From Candidatus Schmidhempelia bombi str. Bimp (GTDB lineage: Bacteria > Pseudomonadota > Gammaproteobacteria > Enterobacterales > Orbaceae), in the NCBI RefSeq assembly GCF_000471645.3, contig NZ_AWGA01000064.1, positions 1 to 47,248 on the forward strand: a stretch of 47,248 nt of DNA, in the 5' to 3' direction. The notes beneath the pieces were generated by a model that saw only the letters and a program-made list of their open reading frames with translations, did no database searches and was not told where the DNA came from. This document shows, piece after piece, positions 33,673-42,201 of the stretch. The translations under genes and the position numbers were made by a program. Within the stretch, counting starts at the first letter, position 1. Each line of letters starts with the position of its first letter.

Positions 33673-35376
33673 TTAATCCTGCCAACACACTTCACGCCAT
33701 TTTCGAACACTATTAATAAAGATAATTTTATCTGCACGTTTAACATCACCACGAGTTAATATAGCAGGTTTAATTTTTTGTTGTGCTAGCCACTCGCTAC
33801 GTAGAGTACCTGGTAATAATCCACAGTGAATCTCTGGCGTTAGCCATTCGCCATTAATGATCAATACGACGTTGCCATTAACAAATTCGGTAATTTCATC
33901 ACGCTCATTAAAAAGTAGATATTCCCGATTTAAGGTTGCGGCTGGATAGTATTCACGCCGTGTGGTCTTATGGTATAGGAAAGGATTTTGACTATTCACC
34001 GGTTTATCAGCAAATGAGGCAAATAGGGGCTGGTTATCTAAAGGCGCAATAGGTTCTACGTTTAATGTGAGTTGCCCATCGCTTGCTAGCAATACGCGTA
34101 CTTTATACGTGCCTTTGTTGTACTGCTGAGCACAGTTATGTAATTGCTGTTGTAATGTTGATGATGAATAACTGAAATCAAAATAGTCAGCCGACTGGGC
34201 TAAACGCGATAAGTGCCTATTTAAGAGAAAATAGTCGCCCTCTTCTAACAATAAACTTTCCAATAGCTGATGCGATCGTGGCGATTGATATAAAATCTGT
34301 GCTTTATTAATAATTTCTTGATATTCATCCTTTGCCGTAGAATCCCATGTGATCCCTCCCCCTACGCCGTATTGTGCCTGCCCACACTGTTTATCAAGGG
34401 TTAATGTACGTATAGCCACATTAAATATCGCTTGATCATCGGGGGTTATCATCCCAATCGCCCCACAATATACACCTCGAGCCTCCCCTTCTAACTCAGC
34501 GATAAGAGCCATGGTACTTTGCTTTGGCGCGCCAGTAATCGATCCGCAAGGGAATAAAGCAGTGAAGAGTTGGGTCATAGAGATAGATTGAGGTAGTTGT
34601 GCAGAAACAGTCGATGTCATTTGCCAAACCGTAGGATAACGTTCACTGGCAAATAACTGCTCAACCTTAACCGTCCCCGTTTTTGCAATTTGATTGAGAT
34701 CATTACGTAATAAATCAACAATCATCATATTTTCAGCCTGATTTTTTTCACTAAACAGGTGTTGTCGTTGGACTTCATCATCCGCTAAAGTTAATCCTCT
34801 GGCCGCAGTCCCTTTCATCGGTTTAGTGACAATACGTCCTTGTTGATAATGAAAGAATAATTCTGGTGATGCCGATAGGATGACTTTATCCCCCAAATCT
34901 AAATAAGCACTATAATCTGCCCGCTGAGCTTGCAATAGATGTAAATAGAGGGCATAAGGGTCATGATCAAAATAACCATTTAAGCGAATCGTATAATTAG
35001 TTTGGTAAGTATTGCCTTCTGCTATCTGCTTTTTAATGGTCTCAATCGCTTGTTGATAGTGTTGATGATTAACATTTGCTTGCCAATTTATAGGGTATCT
35101 ATCAGCATTAGGAGAATGCGGAAAAGTGGTGGCGGGCTGTTTAAAAATCCCAAACCAGATCAAAGGCCAGTTATTTGGTGCCGCCGTCATAAAATGAGGA
35201 TTAAAAGCAGAGGCCGCTTCATAAGCGACATAACCTACCGCGTAATATCCCTCTGCTACTGCTTGTTCAACTTGTTGCAAACACGATAGCACTTCATTCA
35301 GTGAATCCGTAGTAATAATAGTGATGGGATCAGTGAAGTATGTGGGTTGTCCTAAAAAATCTAAACGCAGTATCAT
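33673..35376 (-). CDS. pabB: PabB-PabC fusion: aminodeoxychorismate synthase component I plus lyase
   Basis: The protein has 567 residues. Residues 1 to about 370 are the chorismate-binding component I (ASPELFF, KPMKGTAARG, FPCGSITGAPK, YGVGGGITWDS). Residues about 375-567 are a class IV PLP lyase with LLESLLLEEGDYFLLNRHL, PLP lysine K470 in YHKTTRREYYP, and DEITEFVNGNVV. One chain can thus aminate chorismate (with PabA) and release p-aminobenzoate for folate synthesis. ATG 35376 lies 2 nt after the pabA stop; a TTG at 35382 overlapping that stop is an alternative. Free-standing E. coli PabB and PabC are about 453 and 269 residues. Confidence 0.92.
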   Translation of the reverse strand: MILRLDFLGQPTYFTDPITIITTDSLNEVLSCLQQVEQAVAEGYYAVGYVAYEAASAFNPHFMTAAPNNWPLIWFGIFKQPATTFPHSPNADRYPINWQANVNHQHYQQAIETIKKQIAEGNTYQTNYTIRLNGYFDHDPYALYLHLLQAQRADYSAYLDLGDKVILSASPELFFHYQQGRIVTKPMKGTAARGLTLADDEVQRQHLFSEKNQAENMMIVDLLRNDLNQIAKTGTVKVEQLFASERYPTVWQMTSTVSAQLPQSISMTQLFTALFPCGSITGAPKQSTMALIAELEGEARGVYCGAIGMITPDDQAIFNVAIRTLTLDKQCGQAQYGVGGGITWDSTAKDEYQEIINKAQILYQSPRSHQLLESLLLEEGDYFLLNRHLSRLAQSADYFDFSYSSSTLQQQLHNCAQQYNKGTYKVRVLLASDGQLTLNVEPIAPLDNQPLFASFADKPVNSQNPFLYHKTTRREYYPAATLNREYLLFNERDEITEFVNGNVVLIINGEWLTPEIHCGLLPGTLRSEWLAQQKIKPAILTRGDVKRADKIIFINSVRKWREVCWQD

Positions 35377-35378
35377 AA

Positions 35379-35963
35379 TCAAGACTCAGGTAATAGTTGA
35401 TAATGAGATAAAAATTGTTTTAACAAGGTTAACCCCTGTTCAGTCAAAATGGCTTCAGGGTGAAACTGTACCCCTTCTATTGGCCATGTTTTATGTCGAA
35501 TTGCCATAATTAGTCCATCATCGGTGGTGGCAGAAATCGTCAAACAATCAGGTAAATTCTGTTTATCAATCAGTAGCGAATGGTAACGAACTACCGATAA
35601 AGGCTGAGGAAGTTGCTGGAATAAGCTTTGATTATCATGGTAAATGGTGGCTAATTTTCCATGTACAGGGGCGGCGGCTTTAGTAATGGTAGCGCCAAAA
35701 TAATGACCAATCGCCTGATGTCCTAGGCAAACGCCAAGAATAGGCACTTTACCGGCAAAATGCGCAATCGCAGCTAAACTAAGACCAGCATTGATGGGTG
35801 AACTCGGCCCTGGAGAGATAATTACTGCTTGAGGCTTAAGTTGTTTAAGATCGGCTAAACTCAGCGCATCATTTTTAATCACCTCTACCTGACAACCCAG
35901 TTGCTGAAAATAATCGACTAAATTGTAAGTAAATGAATCATAATTATCGATAACAAGTAGCAT
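35379..35963 (-). CDS. pabA: Aminodeoxychorismate synthase component II (glutamine amidotransferase)
   Basis: The protein has 194 residues from ATG 35963 (MLLVIDNYDSFTYNL); upstream codons to 35993 are not family sequence. It supplies ammonia from glutamine to PabB. The catalytic triad is Cys79 in LGVCLGHQ and His-Glu in VQFHPEAI. PGP loop: SPGPSSP. Trp-type amidotransferases (TrpG) are very similar, but the tight pairing with the PabB-PabC fusion favours PabA. Confidence 0.92.
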   Translation of the reverse strand: MLLVIDNYDSFTYNLVDYFQQLGCQVEVIKNDALSLADLKQLKPQAVIISPGPSSPINAGLSLAAIAHFAGKVPILGVCLGHQAIGHYFGATITKAAAPVHGKLATIYHDNQSLFQQLPQPLSVVRYHSLLIDKQNLPDCLTISATTDDGLIMAIRHKTWPIEGVQFHPEAILTEQGLTLLKQFLSHYQLLPES

Positions 35964-36000
35964 AAGACAATATATAATATAGGATAATCGCAAAGAATAA

Positions 36001-36027
36001 TTAACCGCTGATCCACTCAGCGGTTAA
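36001..36027 (-). terminator. Terminator after GNAT gene
   Basis: An 11-bp perfect stem TTAACCGCTGA/TCAGCGGTTAA with a 5-nt loop. Read leftward it is followed by TTATTCTTTG. It separates the GNAT gene from pabA. Confidence 0.8.
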
Positions 36028-36051
36028 AAGAATGACTCAACGTAATACCGT

Positions 36052-36333
36052 TTACCGTTGGGCTAATATATCTTGGCAAGCGGGTTTGCGCGCAAACTGT
36101 TTTTCGGCAAAAGAGCAAAGCGGAACAATTTTACGCCCTTCTTGTCGCATTTTCTCCACAACCAGATCAAATAATCGATCGGCAATGCCTTGTCCGCGAT
36201 AATTAATATTAACATAAGTATGGTCGATAATCGCTAAATCGTTACCCTGCCTTTGGAATGTCATTTCGGCAATGTCTTGTTCGCCTTGGGCTCCAGGCAC
36301 ATAAAAACGATTTTCCTCTTCTAAATACTCCAT
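36052..36333 (-). CDS. yjdJ: Small GNAT-fold acetyltransferase, YjdJ-like
   Basis: The protein has 93 residues and resembles E. coli YjdJ, a minimal GCN5-type acetyltransferase. It shows NYRGQGIADRLFDLVVEKMR, the acetyl-CoA loop (RGQGIA) with its helix, and IVPLCSFAEKQFAR with the conserved PLCxFA segment. The start has AAGGAG at good spacing. The substrate is unknown; these short members may act on polyamines or small metabolites. It is monocistronic, flanked by a terminator. Confidence 0.82.
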   Translation of the reverse strand: MEYLEEENRFYVPGAQGEQDIAEMTFQRQGNDLAIIDHTYVNINYRGQGIADRLFDLVVEKMRQEGRKIVPLCSFAEKQFARKPACQDILAQR

Positions 36334-36621
36334 TATAAAACTCCTTTTTTGTTTATCACTAATGGCTATCGTAGCGCGATTTTAAGCAAAAATATAGTTG
36401 TAATAGTTGATTATATTGGTAGGTATGATCGGAAGATAAGTATAATTAACCCTATTCGTATCAGTAAAAGTTTATTGATAAATGTTTTTAATCGTTTGCA
36501 TTTAAATATCACTATTTTAAAGGGTAAACCACTATCTAATCTATCTGTACCCTTGAAGAGTGGTAATAACAAAGGCAACAGACTAGTAAACATCAAATAA
36601 CCAATTAGACTGATTATCGTA
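36334..36621. other. Intergenic region between GNAT gene and pfkA terminator
   Basis: AT-rich. Overlapping ORFs exist on both strands, but neither has family sequence, a ribosome-binding site or normal codon use. Nothing is supported here. Confidence 0.55.
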
Positions 36622-36650
36622 AAAAAACCGGCTACTATTACCGGTTTTTT
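36622..36650 (-). terminator. Terminator of pfkA
   Basis: A 10-bp stem AAAAAACCGG/CCGGTTTTTT with a 9-nt loop, 25 nt past the pfkA stop. It is symmetrical, so it can also stop rightward transcripts. Confidence 0.88.
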
Positions 36651-36674
36651 AATTAAATTAACAAGTGATAACGA

Positions 36675-37637
36675 TTAATAGAGACGTTTGGCCGTATTAT
36701 ATAAATCTTTATTAAATGGTCGTTTCATATTTTCAATGGCATCAATAATGTCATGATGGACCATTTTCTCATTTTGTATACCTACACAGCGACCGCCAAA
36801 GCCTTTCATCAAGAGATCAACCGCATATTCCCCCATACGAGAGGCCAATATACGATCATAAGGTACAGGACTCCCCCCGCGTTGAATATGACCTAAAATG
36901 GTTGCTCGGGTTTCATGTTTTACGGCATCTTCAATTTCTTGTGCTAATAAATTGACATCACAGATGTGTTCAGTAATCGCCACAATCGCATGTTTTTTAC
37001 CTTTCGCAAAACCTTGTTTAATCTCACGAATCAATTCATTACGATTAAATTCTACTTCAGGAATTACGATAAATTCACAACCGCCAGCGATAGCAGCCGC
37101 TAAGGTTAAATCACCACAATAACGCCCCATGACTTCAATAACAGAGATACGTTGGTGTGAAGACGACGTATCACGTAATCGGTCCACTGCTTCGACCACG
37201 GTATTGAGTGCGGTAAAAAAACCGATCGTATAATCTGTCCCAGCGACATCATTATCGATAGTCCCTGGAAGACCAATACATGGAAAACCTTCCTCAGTAA
37301 GACGCTTTGCGCCCATGTAAGAGCCGTCGCCACCAATAACCACTAAGGCATCAATTTCATGCTTTTTTAAATTATCGATAGCCTTTAAACGGATAGCTTG
37401 TTCTTTAAATTCAGGGAATCGTGCCGACCCTAAAAAAGTACCACCCCGATTAATCATATCAGATACGCTATAGCGATTTAGGCGTTCAATTTTATCTTCA
37501 TATAATCCTAGATAGCCATCGCGGACACCATATACTTCTAATCCTTCACTTAACGCAGTACGAACCACACCGCGAATCGCAGCATTCATGCCTGGCGCAT
37601 CGCCACCACTCGTTAATACAGCAATTTTTTTTATCAT
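36675..37637 (-). CDS. pfkA: 6-phosphofructokinase I
   Basis: This is the ATP-dependent kinase that commits fructose-6-phosphate to glycolysis. The protein has 320 residues, identical in length to E. coli PfkA. The ATP-binding [24 protein letters not shown] and the catalytic-region [16 protein letters not shown] are intact, as is the effector-site region [16 protein letters not shown]. In E. coli the neighbour is fieF, as here. Confidence 0.97.
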   Translation of the reverse strand: MIKKIAVLTSGGDAPGMNAAIRGVVRTALSEGLEVYGVRDGYLGLYEDKIERLNRYSVSDMINRGGTFLGSARFPEFKEQAIRLKAIDNLKKHEIDALVVIGGDGSYMGAKRLTEEGFPCIGLPGTIDNDVAGTDYTIGFFTALNTVVEAVDRLRDTSSSHQRISVIEVMGRYCGDLTLAAAIAGGCEFIVIPEVEFNRNELIREIKQGFAKGKKHAIVAITEHICDVNLLAQEIEDAVKHETRATILGHIQRGGSPVPYDRILASRMGEYAVDLLMKGFGGRCVGIQNEKMVHHDIIDAIENMKRPFNKDLYNTAKRLY

Positions 37638-37842
37638 AGATGCCTCTGTTTAAAATTATAATTTACACATCATTATAGAGACTTCAAGCAACGGCGACAA
37701 TCAATCATTGTTGCTTTTTAATACTATTTTTATGCTAAGTTAATTTAATCATTATAAAACACTAAAAGAATAATTTAACTAATTATATTGTTATTTAACC
37801 ACGTAAAAAACATTATCATGATGAGCAAGTATTTATGGTGAT

Positions 37843-38760
37843 TTAAGGCAATATGTTAGGTGGACTGATTTCACTTTTTATTGATAGCTCATGAGCCACC
37901 ACCGAACAGGGGTCTTGATGAATAATAATATCTGAATTGGGGAAAGCCTGTGCTAATGTTGCTTCGACCTGATCCGCAATACTATGTGCGTCAATTAAAG
38001 GTAAATTATCGGGTAGCTCAAGGTGTAACTGAATGAATTTGGTTTTACCTGATTGGCGAGTCCGAATACCATGAACGCCGTGTACATGAGGAGATTGACA
38101 AACAATATCATGGATTTGCTTAATTTCTTCATCTGGTAAGGCTTTATCTAACAGTGACTGAATCGCATTATAAGCAATTTGAAATGCACTATATAAAATA
38201 TATAAACTAATTAGAAAAGCAAAAATGCCATCGGCATAAATTAAGCCATTCCAACTAAGTAATAATGCGATTAACACAGCGATATTCATCAATAAATCCG
38301 ATTTATAATGCAACATATCCGCTTGAATAGCCTGACTGCCAGTATGGCGAATCACATACTGTTGATAACTATTTAATGCAAAGGTAAAAACAATCGAAAC
38401 AATACTAATAGAGATACCGGCAATGGGAAAGTGCAACGGTTCGGGACTAATGAAACTTTTCACACTATTTAATAATAAAAATACCGCAGAGCCGGCAATA
38501 AAAGCACTTTGCGCTAACGCAGCCAATGGCTCAGCTTTACCATGCCCGAACGTGTGGCCTCGATCAGCGGGTTGAAGGGCATAACGAAGAATAATTAAAT
38601 TGGCGCCAGAAGCGAGTAAATCGATACTAGAATCGAATAGTGATGCTAATATTGTCATTGAATTGGTCAACCACCAAGCAACCAATTTGATGATTAACAA
38701 AAAGATCGCGGAAATTACCGCAAATATTGTTGCGCGTTTAACTAATTTATCGTAATTCAT
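37843..38760 (-). CDS. fieF: Cation diffusion facilitator FieF (YiiP)
   Basis: FieF is an inner-membrane zinc/iron efflux antiporter. The protein has 305 residues from ATG 38760 (E. coli 300); the open frame continues to 38823 but is not family sequence. It has six membrane segments, with transport-site Asp residues D43 and D47 (LASLFDSSIDLLAS) and His/Asp in ADMLHYKSDLLMN. The cytoplasmic domain ends in IIHQDPCSVV. The fieF-pfkA order is shared with E. coli, although cpxP and other usual neighbours are not seen. Confidence 0.94.
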   Translation of the reverse strand: MNYDKLVKRATIFAVISAIFLLIIKLVAWWLTNSMTILASLFDSSIDLLASGANLIILRYALQPADRGHTFGHGKAEPLAALAQSAFIAGSAVFLLLNSVKSFISPEPLHFPIAGISISIVSIVFTFALNSYQQYVIRHTGSQAIQADMLHYKSDLLMNIAVLIALLLSWNGLIYADGIFAFLISLYILYSAFQIAYNAIQSLLDKALPDEEIKQIHDIVCQSPHVHGVHGIRTRQSGKTKFIQLHLELPDNLPLIDAHSIADQVEATLAQAFPNSDIIIHQDPCSVVAHELSIKSEISPPNILP

Positions 38761-38953
38761 GTTTATACCTATAATAATGGCGTTAGTTCTGTCATTTGCT
38801 ATCGACATTAACCTCATTATCACCTAGCAATTTTGTTAATACATCTGTCTAAATATACGTTATTATAACGCATTTATGTCTTGCTTGTTGTCAAAGCAAA
38901 TAAATTGAACAACAAAGATAGCGTTAAAATCTATCCATTAAGAGGTCTATTTT

Positions 38954-39460
38954 GTGTTAAACATTGTGCTTTTTGAACCTGAAATTCCACCCAATACGGG
39001 TAATATCATTCGTTTATGTGCCAATACTGGATTTAAACTTCATATTATTGAACCGATGGGGTTTTCATTGGATGACAAACGGTTAAGACGCGCTGGTCTC
39101 GATTATCATGAATTTGCCAATTTACAGCGTTATCAAAATATAGACGATTTTTTGCTCCGTAATCAACTTAGTTTAGAAAATGCCCATCGACAAGCTAATC
39201 AACCCACACTTTATGCGTTAACAACAAAAGGTCGACTACCGCATAGCTCGGTCGCTTATAAAGCAGGTGATTTCTTGCTATTTGGTCCTGAAACCCGTGG
39301 CTTACCAATGTCCATTCTAGACAATTTACCGATGAATCAAAAAATTCGGATTCCAATGGTGGAAAATAGCCGCAGTATGAACCTTTCAAATTCAGTATCG
39401 GTTGTGGTTTATGAAGCATGGCGTCAACTCGATTATCTTGGTGCTTATTTACCAGAATAA
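38954..39460 (+). CDS. trmL: tRNA (cytidine/uridine-2'-O-)-methyltransferase TrmL
   Basis: TrmL is a SPOUT-family methyltransferase of the wobble nucleotide in tRNA-Leu. The protein has 168 residues from a GTG start with AGAGG upstream; E. coli TrmL has 157. Conserved [27 protein letters not shown] and the knot signature [20 protein letters not shown] are present. The extra length is an insertion of about ten residues near 70-85 ([14 protein letters not shown]). Confidence 0.95.
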   Translation: MLNIVLFEPEIPPNTGNIIRLCANTGFKLHIIEPMGFSLDDKRLRRAGLDYHEFANLQRYQNIDDFLLRNQLSLENAHRQANQPTLYALTTKGRLPHSSVAYKAGDFLLFGPETRGLPMSILDNLPMNQKIRIPMVENSRSMNLSNSVSVVVYEAWRQLDYLGAYLPE

Positions 39461-39709
39461 ATTTATTCTTACGATAAATGAAACGCTAAAATGATGGTAC
39501 GGGGACGAGTTCATATTGGCTGAGTCTCTCCCGTTACCACCAGTGTAAAGCAATAAGTAGCACCATAACCTTTTGTTATCAGCGAATAGGGAATTGATTA
39601 TACTTGCTTATCTAGTAAGTATTATGTGACATTATACGTCATCCATATTTCCTGAATGATTTTATTTAATACGTTAAAAGCAGCCAGATTAAACTAACTA
39701 ATCACCCGT

Positions 39710-39746
39710 TTTACCCCATAATAAAAAAATTAACTTATGGGGTAAA
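39710..39746. repeat. 12-bp hairpin between trmL and barstar gene
   Basis: TTTACCCCATAA/TTATGGGGTAAA with a 13-nt loop, between convergent genes. It probably ends transcription from one or both sides. No gene is seen elsewhere in 39461-39772. Confidence 0.6.
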
Positions 39747-39772
39747 TTAAGCTAAAACAAAAATAAAGACAT

Positions 39773-40159
39773 TTACGATGATAAAAGTCGATCAATTATC
39801 GGCTTATCTTTTTCTTGAAAAACGACTTCTAATTGATGCTGCCCCGCGTCTTGCCAATCGTAAATAGCCGTATTCAAAATATCTAAATAAATTTTTAAAT
39901 CATCTTCAGGTAGTTGAGGAATAACATCATGGACGATAACAATCTTCTCCTCACGAATCCAATCAAAATCATTTAGGCAGTCTTCTAACGCATTCCAATT
40001 AAAACCAAAATAGCCAGGAAACCACAATAAATAGTAAAGCGATGTTAATAGTTGTTCGGTATTATTGATGGCTGGATCGATTCTGGCAAAAAAAACTTCA
40101 CCCGTATTATAACTAGCACGACCATTAATAAATGTGAAGGCTAAGTGATTATCTAACAT
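39773..40159 (-). CDS. Barstar-family RNase inhibitor
   Basis: The protein has 128 residues of the barstar fold. The recognisable core is FGFNWNALEDCLNDFDWI, the region of barstar that plugs the RNase active site, with an Asp/Glu-rich helix following. It lies 10 bp after the barnase-like gene on the same strand, so it is its cognate cytoplasmic immunity protein in all likelihood. The N-terminal extension of about 35 residues compared with the 90-residue classical barstar is common in proteobacterial members. Confidence 0.88.
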   Translation of the reverse strand: MLDNHLAFTFINGRASYNTGEVFFARIDPAINNTEQLLTSLYYLLWFPGYFGFNWNALEDCLNDFDWIREEKIVIVHDVIPQLPEDDLKIYLDILNTAIYDWQDAGQHQLEVVFQEKDKPIIDRLLSS

Positions 40160-40169
40160 GATATTACTC

Positions 40170-40718
40170 CTACTTTATTCTAATAAACGTTTCATAGTGG
40201 TCACTGGTATAATATATATCGCGTCCCTGACCAACAATAATTCGTTGAGGTCCTGGACCAGAAAAATCTGGCGTCGGATGAACATATTCTCGATAATAGC
40301 CAAGCTCCCTCTTTGGTAGTGGAGTCTGCTTACTAGTTCGATGAGGTCTATTTTTGAAAACCGAACCATCATTTCTATGTGGATATTTACCACCTTTTTG
40401 GATTCGGTCAAGGGTAGGTTTCAAATCTATCGTACGTTTAAAACTACGTCCAGTTTTAATATCCTTGATAATTGCATTATCGATAAATCGGATAGGATAT
40501 TTGGGCTTGCTAGAACGAACGACAGGACGAGCGACATTGGCATTTACCCTATCGTTTTGTTGTTCTTTCGTCTGCGAATCACTCGACGCGTTATGCTGAA
40601 GTTCTTTAGCGGTTACACTTTTTATACTGCTTTCAAAAACAAAAAAACCACAGCATGAGATAGCAATAAGTAAAACCATCCCCAAATAGATATGTGCTTT
40701 TTTTAACCGTTTTATCAT
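40170..40718 (-). CDS. Membrane-anchored or secreted barnase-like guanyl-specific ribonuclease
   Basis: The protein has 182 residues. An N-terminal signal or anchor (YLGMVLLIAISCCGFFVF, residues 11-28) leads to a variable linker and a barnase/RNase-N1 catalytic domain at about residues 95-182. Catalytic residues line up: general base E144 (YYREYV), R159 (PQRIIVG) and acid H174 (YTSDHYETFIRI), with spacing close to barnase Glu73-Arg87-His102. It is paired with a barstar gene. It could serve in nutrition, killing of neighbours or defence; without a delivery domain the role is open. Confidence 0.85.
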   Translation of the reverse strand: MIKRLKKAHIYLGMVLLIAISCCGFFVFESSIKSVTAKELQHNASSDSQTKEQQNDRVNANVARPVVRSSKPKYPIRFIDNAIIKDIKTGRSFKRTIDLKPTLDRIQKGGKYPHRNDGSVFKNRPHRTSKQTPLPKRELGYYREYVHPTPDFSGPGPQRIIVGQGRDIYYTSDHYETFIRIK

Positions 40719-41151
40719 TATTTTCCCCCCTATTTATTCATCGCTTAAACTTAATTAATTCATCTAAATTTTCCTTAAATTATTTCTTATCATTTAATCC
40801 AGATAACCATTTGCTAAAACCTTCATACACTAATCTGTGTCAACAAATATGGTATCATTCTACATAAAACAATATCAATTTTAGGCTTACAGGTATACCG
40901 GTTTTTAAAGTTAAGATCGCTTTCCCAGCAGCTCATATATATATCGTCCCGTCAATCACCAACATTTTTTATACAATTGGTTGCTGACTGATATTGTTCG
41001 GACGATAAGAATTTGAATATCAAATTTAAAAATGAAACAATTTGCACAAGAATGGAATAACTTGCATTACCACTTCAAATCTAACCATAATTAGCGGACA
41101 GCTGACAACTAGCGCATCATTAGGTTTTTGAAAATTATTATCTAATGCAAA
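40719..41151. other. Non-coding stretch upstream of the barnase gene
   Basis: AT-rich with no supported ORF. A short plus-strand reading at 41032-41091 looks vaguely protein-like but ends quickly. It probably contains the barnase promoter and decayed sequence from the toxin array. Confidence 0.5.
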
Positions 41152-41211
41152 TTAGAGGTATTCTGTATAAGAAATCAACCTATTATTATACGGATGTAAT
41201 GCACTAAACAT
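41152..41211 (-). pseudogene. Very short ORF, possible truncated immunity gene
   Basis: ATG with a strong AAGGAG site 8 nt upstream opens a 19-codon frame (MFSALHPYNNRLIS and five more residues). It sits 18 bp after the coding-like fragment at 41230-41571, the position where other modules in this array have an immunity gene. I infer a truncated immunity gene; it could also be a true small peptide. Confidence 0.3.
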
Positions 41212-41229
41212 TTTGTTCTCCTTACTCTA

Positions 41230-41571
41230 TTAAGTTCTTTTAAATTTCTTATTAGGATCGCGATATCGACAGTCATCATAGATTTTTAACCCAAATCTTT
41301 TTCCTCTATCATCAAGTAATGCCATTGTAATAATATAAGGGTCGCTAACAGGATAAAATATTTGTCCATTTGTCCATTTGTCCATTTGTCCATTTGTCCA
41401 TTTGTCCATTTGTCTATGATAAATTTTGTCATACTGATTAAAATCTATTTTTATCGATGCAGATTTAATCCAATCGAAATAAATATTTTTAACTTTTAAC
41501 AGATGATAAAGAAGCTCATTAATCGAGAGGTAATTTGAGAAAATACGCTGTATTAGGTGAAACAGTATTAT
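41230..41571 (-). pseudogene. Coding-like fragment containing an octanucleotide repeat
   Basis: A 113-codon frame with no ATG, GTG or TTG upstream of the repeat. It reads INELLYHLLKVKNIYFDWIK, then NQYDKIYHRQ, then two MDKWTNGQ octapeptides, then IFYPVSDPYIITMALLDDRG and KRFGLKIYDDCRYRDPNKKF. From the first ATG (41409) only 59 residues remain. A second frame just upstream (LNNTVSPNTAYFLKLPL) probably belonged to the same gene and joins it by a frameshift near 41525. The family is not recognised. Its position, followed by an ORF with a good ribosome-binding site, suggests a toxin C-terminus. Confidence 0.45.
41361..41416. repeat. Seven-copy 8-bp tandem repeat
   Basis: Six exact copies of TTTGTCCA plus a seventh TTTGTCTA. 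On the minus strand the unit is TGGACAAA; three units encode MDKWTNGQ, so the frame on both sides is kept only when the copy number is 1, 4, 7 and so on. The present number keeps it open. Confidence 0.97.
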
Positions 41572-41647
41572 TTAATATATTAAAGTTAAGTAAATTTATA
41601 TTATTTTTACTAGCAAATTTATATAAAAAACTTAACGCACAATAGCC

Positions 41648-41923
41648 TTAAAAATCATTATTTCGACTATTTAAGGAACTAAAAATTCCACGTGCTATAT
41701 CAAGTAATTCCCGACGACGAGCCATATAGCTATTTGTTCTTTTTGTAATAAACCATGCACAATCCTGATATGTTTCCGTCTTAAGCAAACCTAACAGCGT
41801 ACTATCTCGATGGTTAATCTGCGCTGCCTTGATGGTAAGTTGTCCATCACCAGTTAAGCGGGCTTGTTGGTGTGTCCACTCTTGACTGGTTACTACGGCA
41901 TTAACAGCCAAAACAAAAACCAC
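41648..41923 (-). pseudogene. Fragment with filamentous-haemagglutinin-like repeat
   Basis: A 91-codon frame. Residues 10-47 (SQEWTHQQARLTGDGQLTIK, then AAQINHRDSTLLG) resemble the beta-helix repeats of filamentous haemagglutinin/CdiA proteins (xLTGxGxLTIxAxxIxN). The rest (TKRTNSYMARRRELLDIARG) does not and is unrecognised. The frame continues past its TAA for 43 more codons. Its 5' end overlaps the symE remnant on the other strand, so a recombination joint lies near 41890. Probably a dead fragment. Confidence 0.45.
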
Positions 41924-42151
41924 GAGTAAAACCCTGCGAGAGACGTCACAACGTCATTATACAGTTGGCTATGTCAGCGTCCGGCATGAACCTAAAGCCA
42001 ACGAAACTCGCACCCACTATAGCAAACTTCCTGTGCTGCCCTAAAAGGTAATTGGTTAGAAGAGGCAGGATTTACCACCCGACAACCTGTCACCATTACG
42101 GCTAAAAAGGACAAGTTAATTCTCCAACTACGAAATAGATCGCATAGTTAG
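41886..42151 (+). pseudogene. symE: Broken SymE-type toxin gene
   Basis: A SymE-like protein (SOS-induced endoribonuclease-type toxin of a type I system) is readable in two frames. HYTVGYVSVRHEPKANETRT and SKLPVLP (to 42041) are followed one base out of frame by KGNWLEEAGFTTRQPVTITA and KKDKLILQLRN (to 42151). The core KGxWLExAGFxxGxxVxV motif of the family is clear. A single-base deletion near 42041 and the lack of any start codon before 41886 make it inactive. It is the only rightward element within the leftward toxin array. Confidence 0.75.
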
Positions 42152-42160
42152 TAAATAATT

Positions 42161-42192
42161 TTCAGTTCTGCGATAAAGATCGCAGAACTGAA
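42161..42192. terminator. 14-bp perfect terminator hairpin
   Basis: TTCAGTTCTGCGAT/ATCGCAGAACTGAA with loop AAAG, between convergent symE and the immunity-like gene. Leftward tail AATTATTT. Confidence 0.75.
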
Positions 42193-42201
42193 TCAAAACA
42201 A

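Noticed and set aside
36349-36600. Overlapping ORFs on both strands between the GNAT gene and pfkA
   Set aside because: Low-complexity AT-rich translations, no ribosome-binding site, no family sequence; the two strands exclude each other.
39495-39560. A stretch resembling part of a TPP riboswitch (CGGGGACGAG, GGCTGAG, CCCGTTACCACC)
   Set aside because: The second half of the aptamer (ACCTGATCTGG to CAGCGTAGGGA) is not present and no thiamine gene follows.
40341-40658. Two plus-strand ORFs inside the barnase-like gene
   Set aside because: The minus strand encodes a clear RNase domain with catalytic residues; these are shadows.
41361-41416. CRISPR array or iteron origin as explanation of the tandem repeats
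   Set aside because: Units are 8 bp without spacers, and no replication gene or AT-rich origin context is present.
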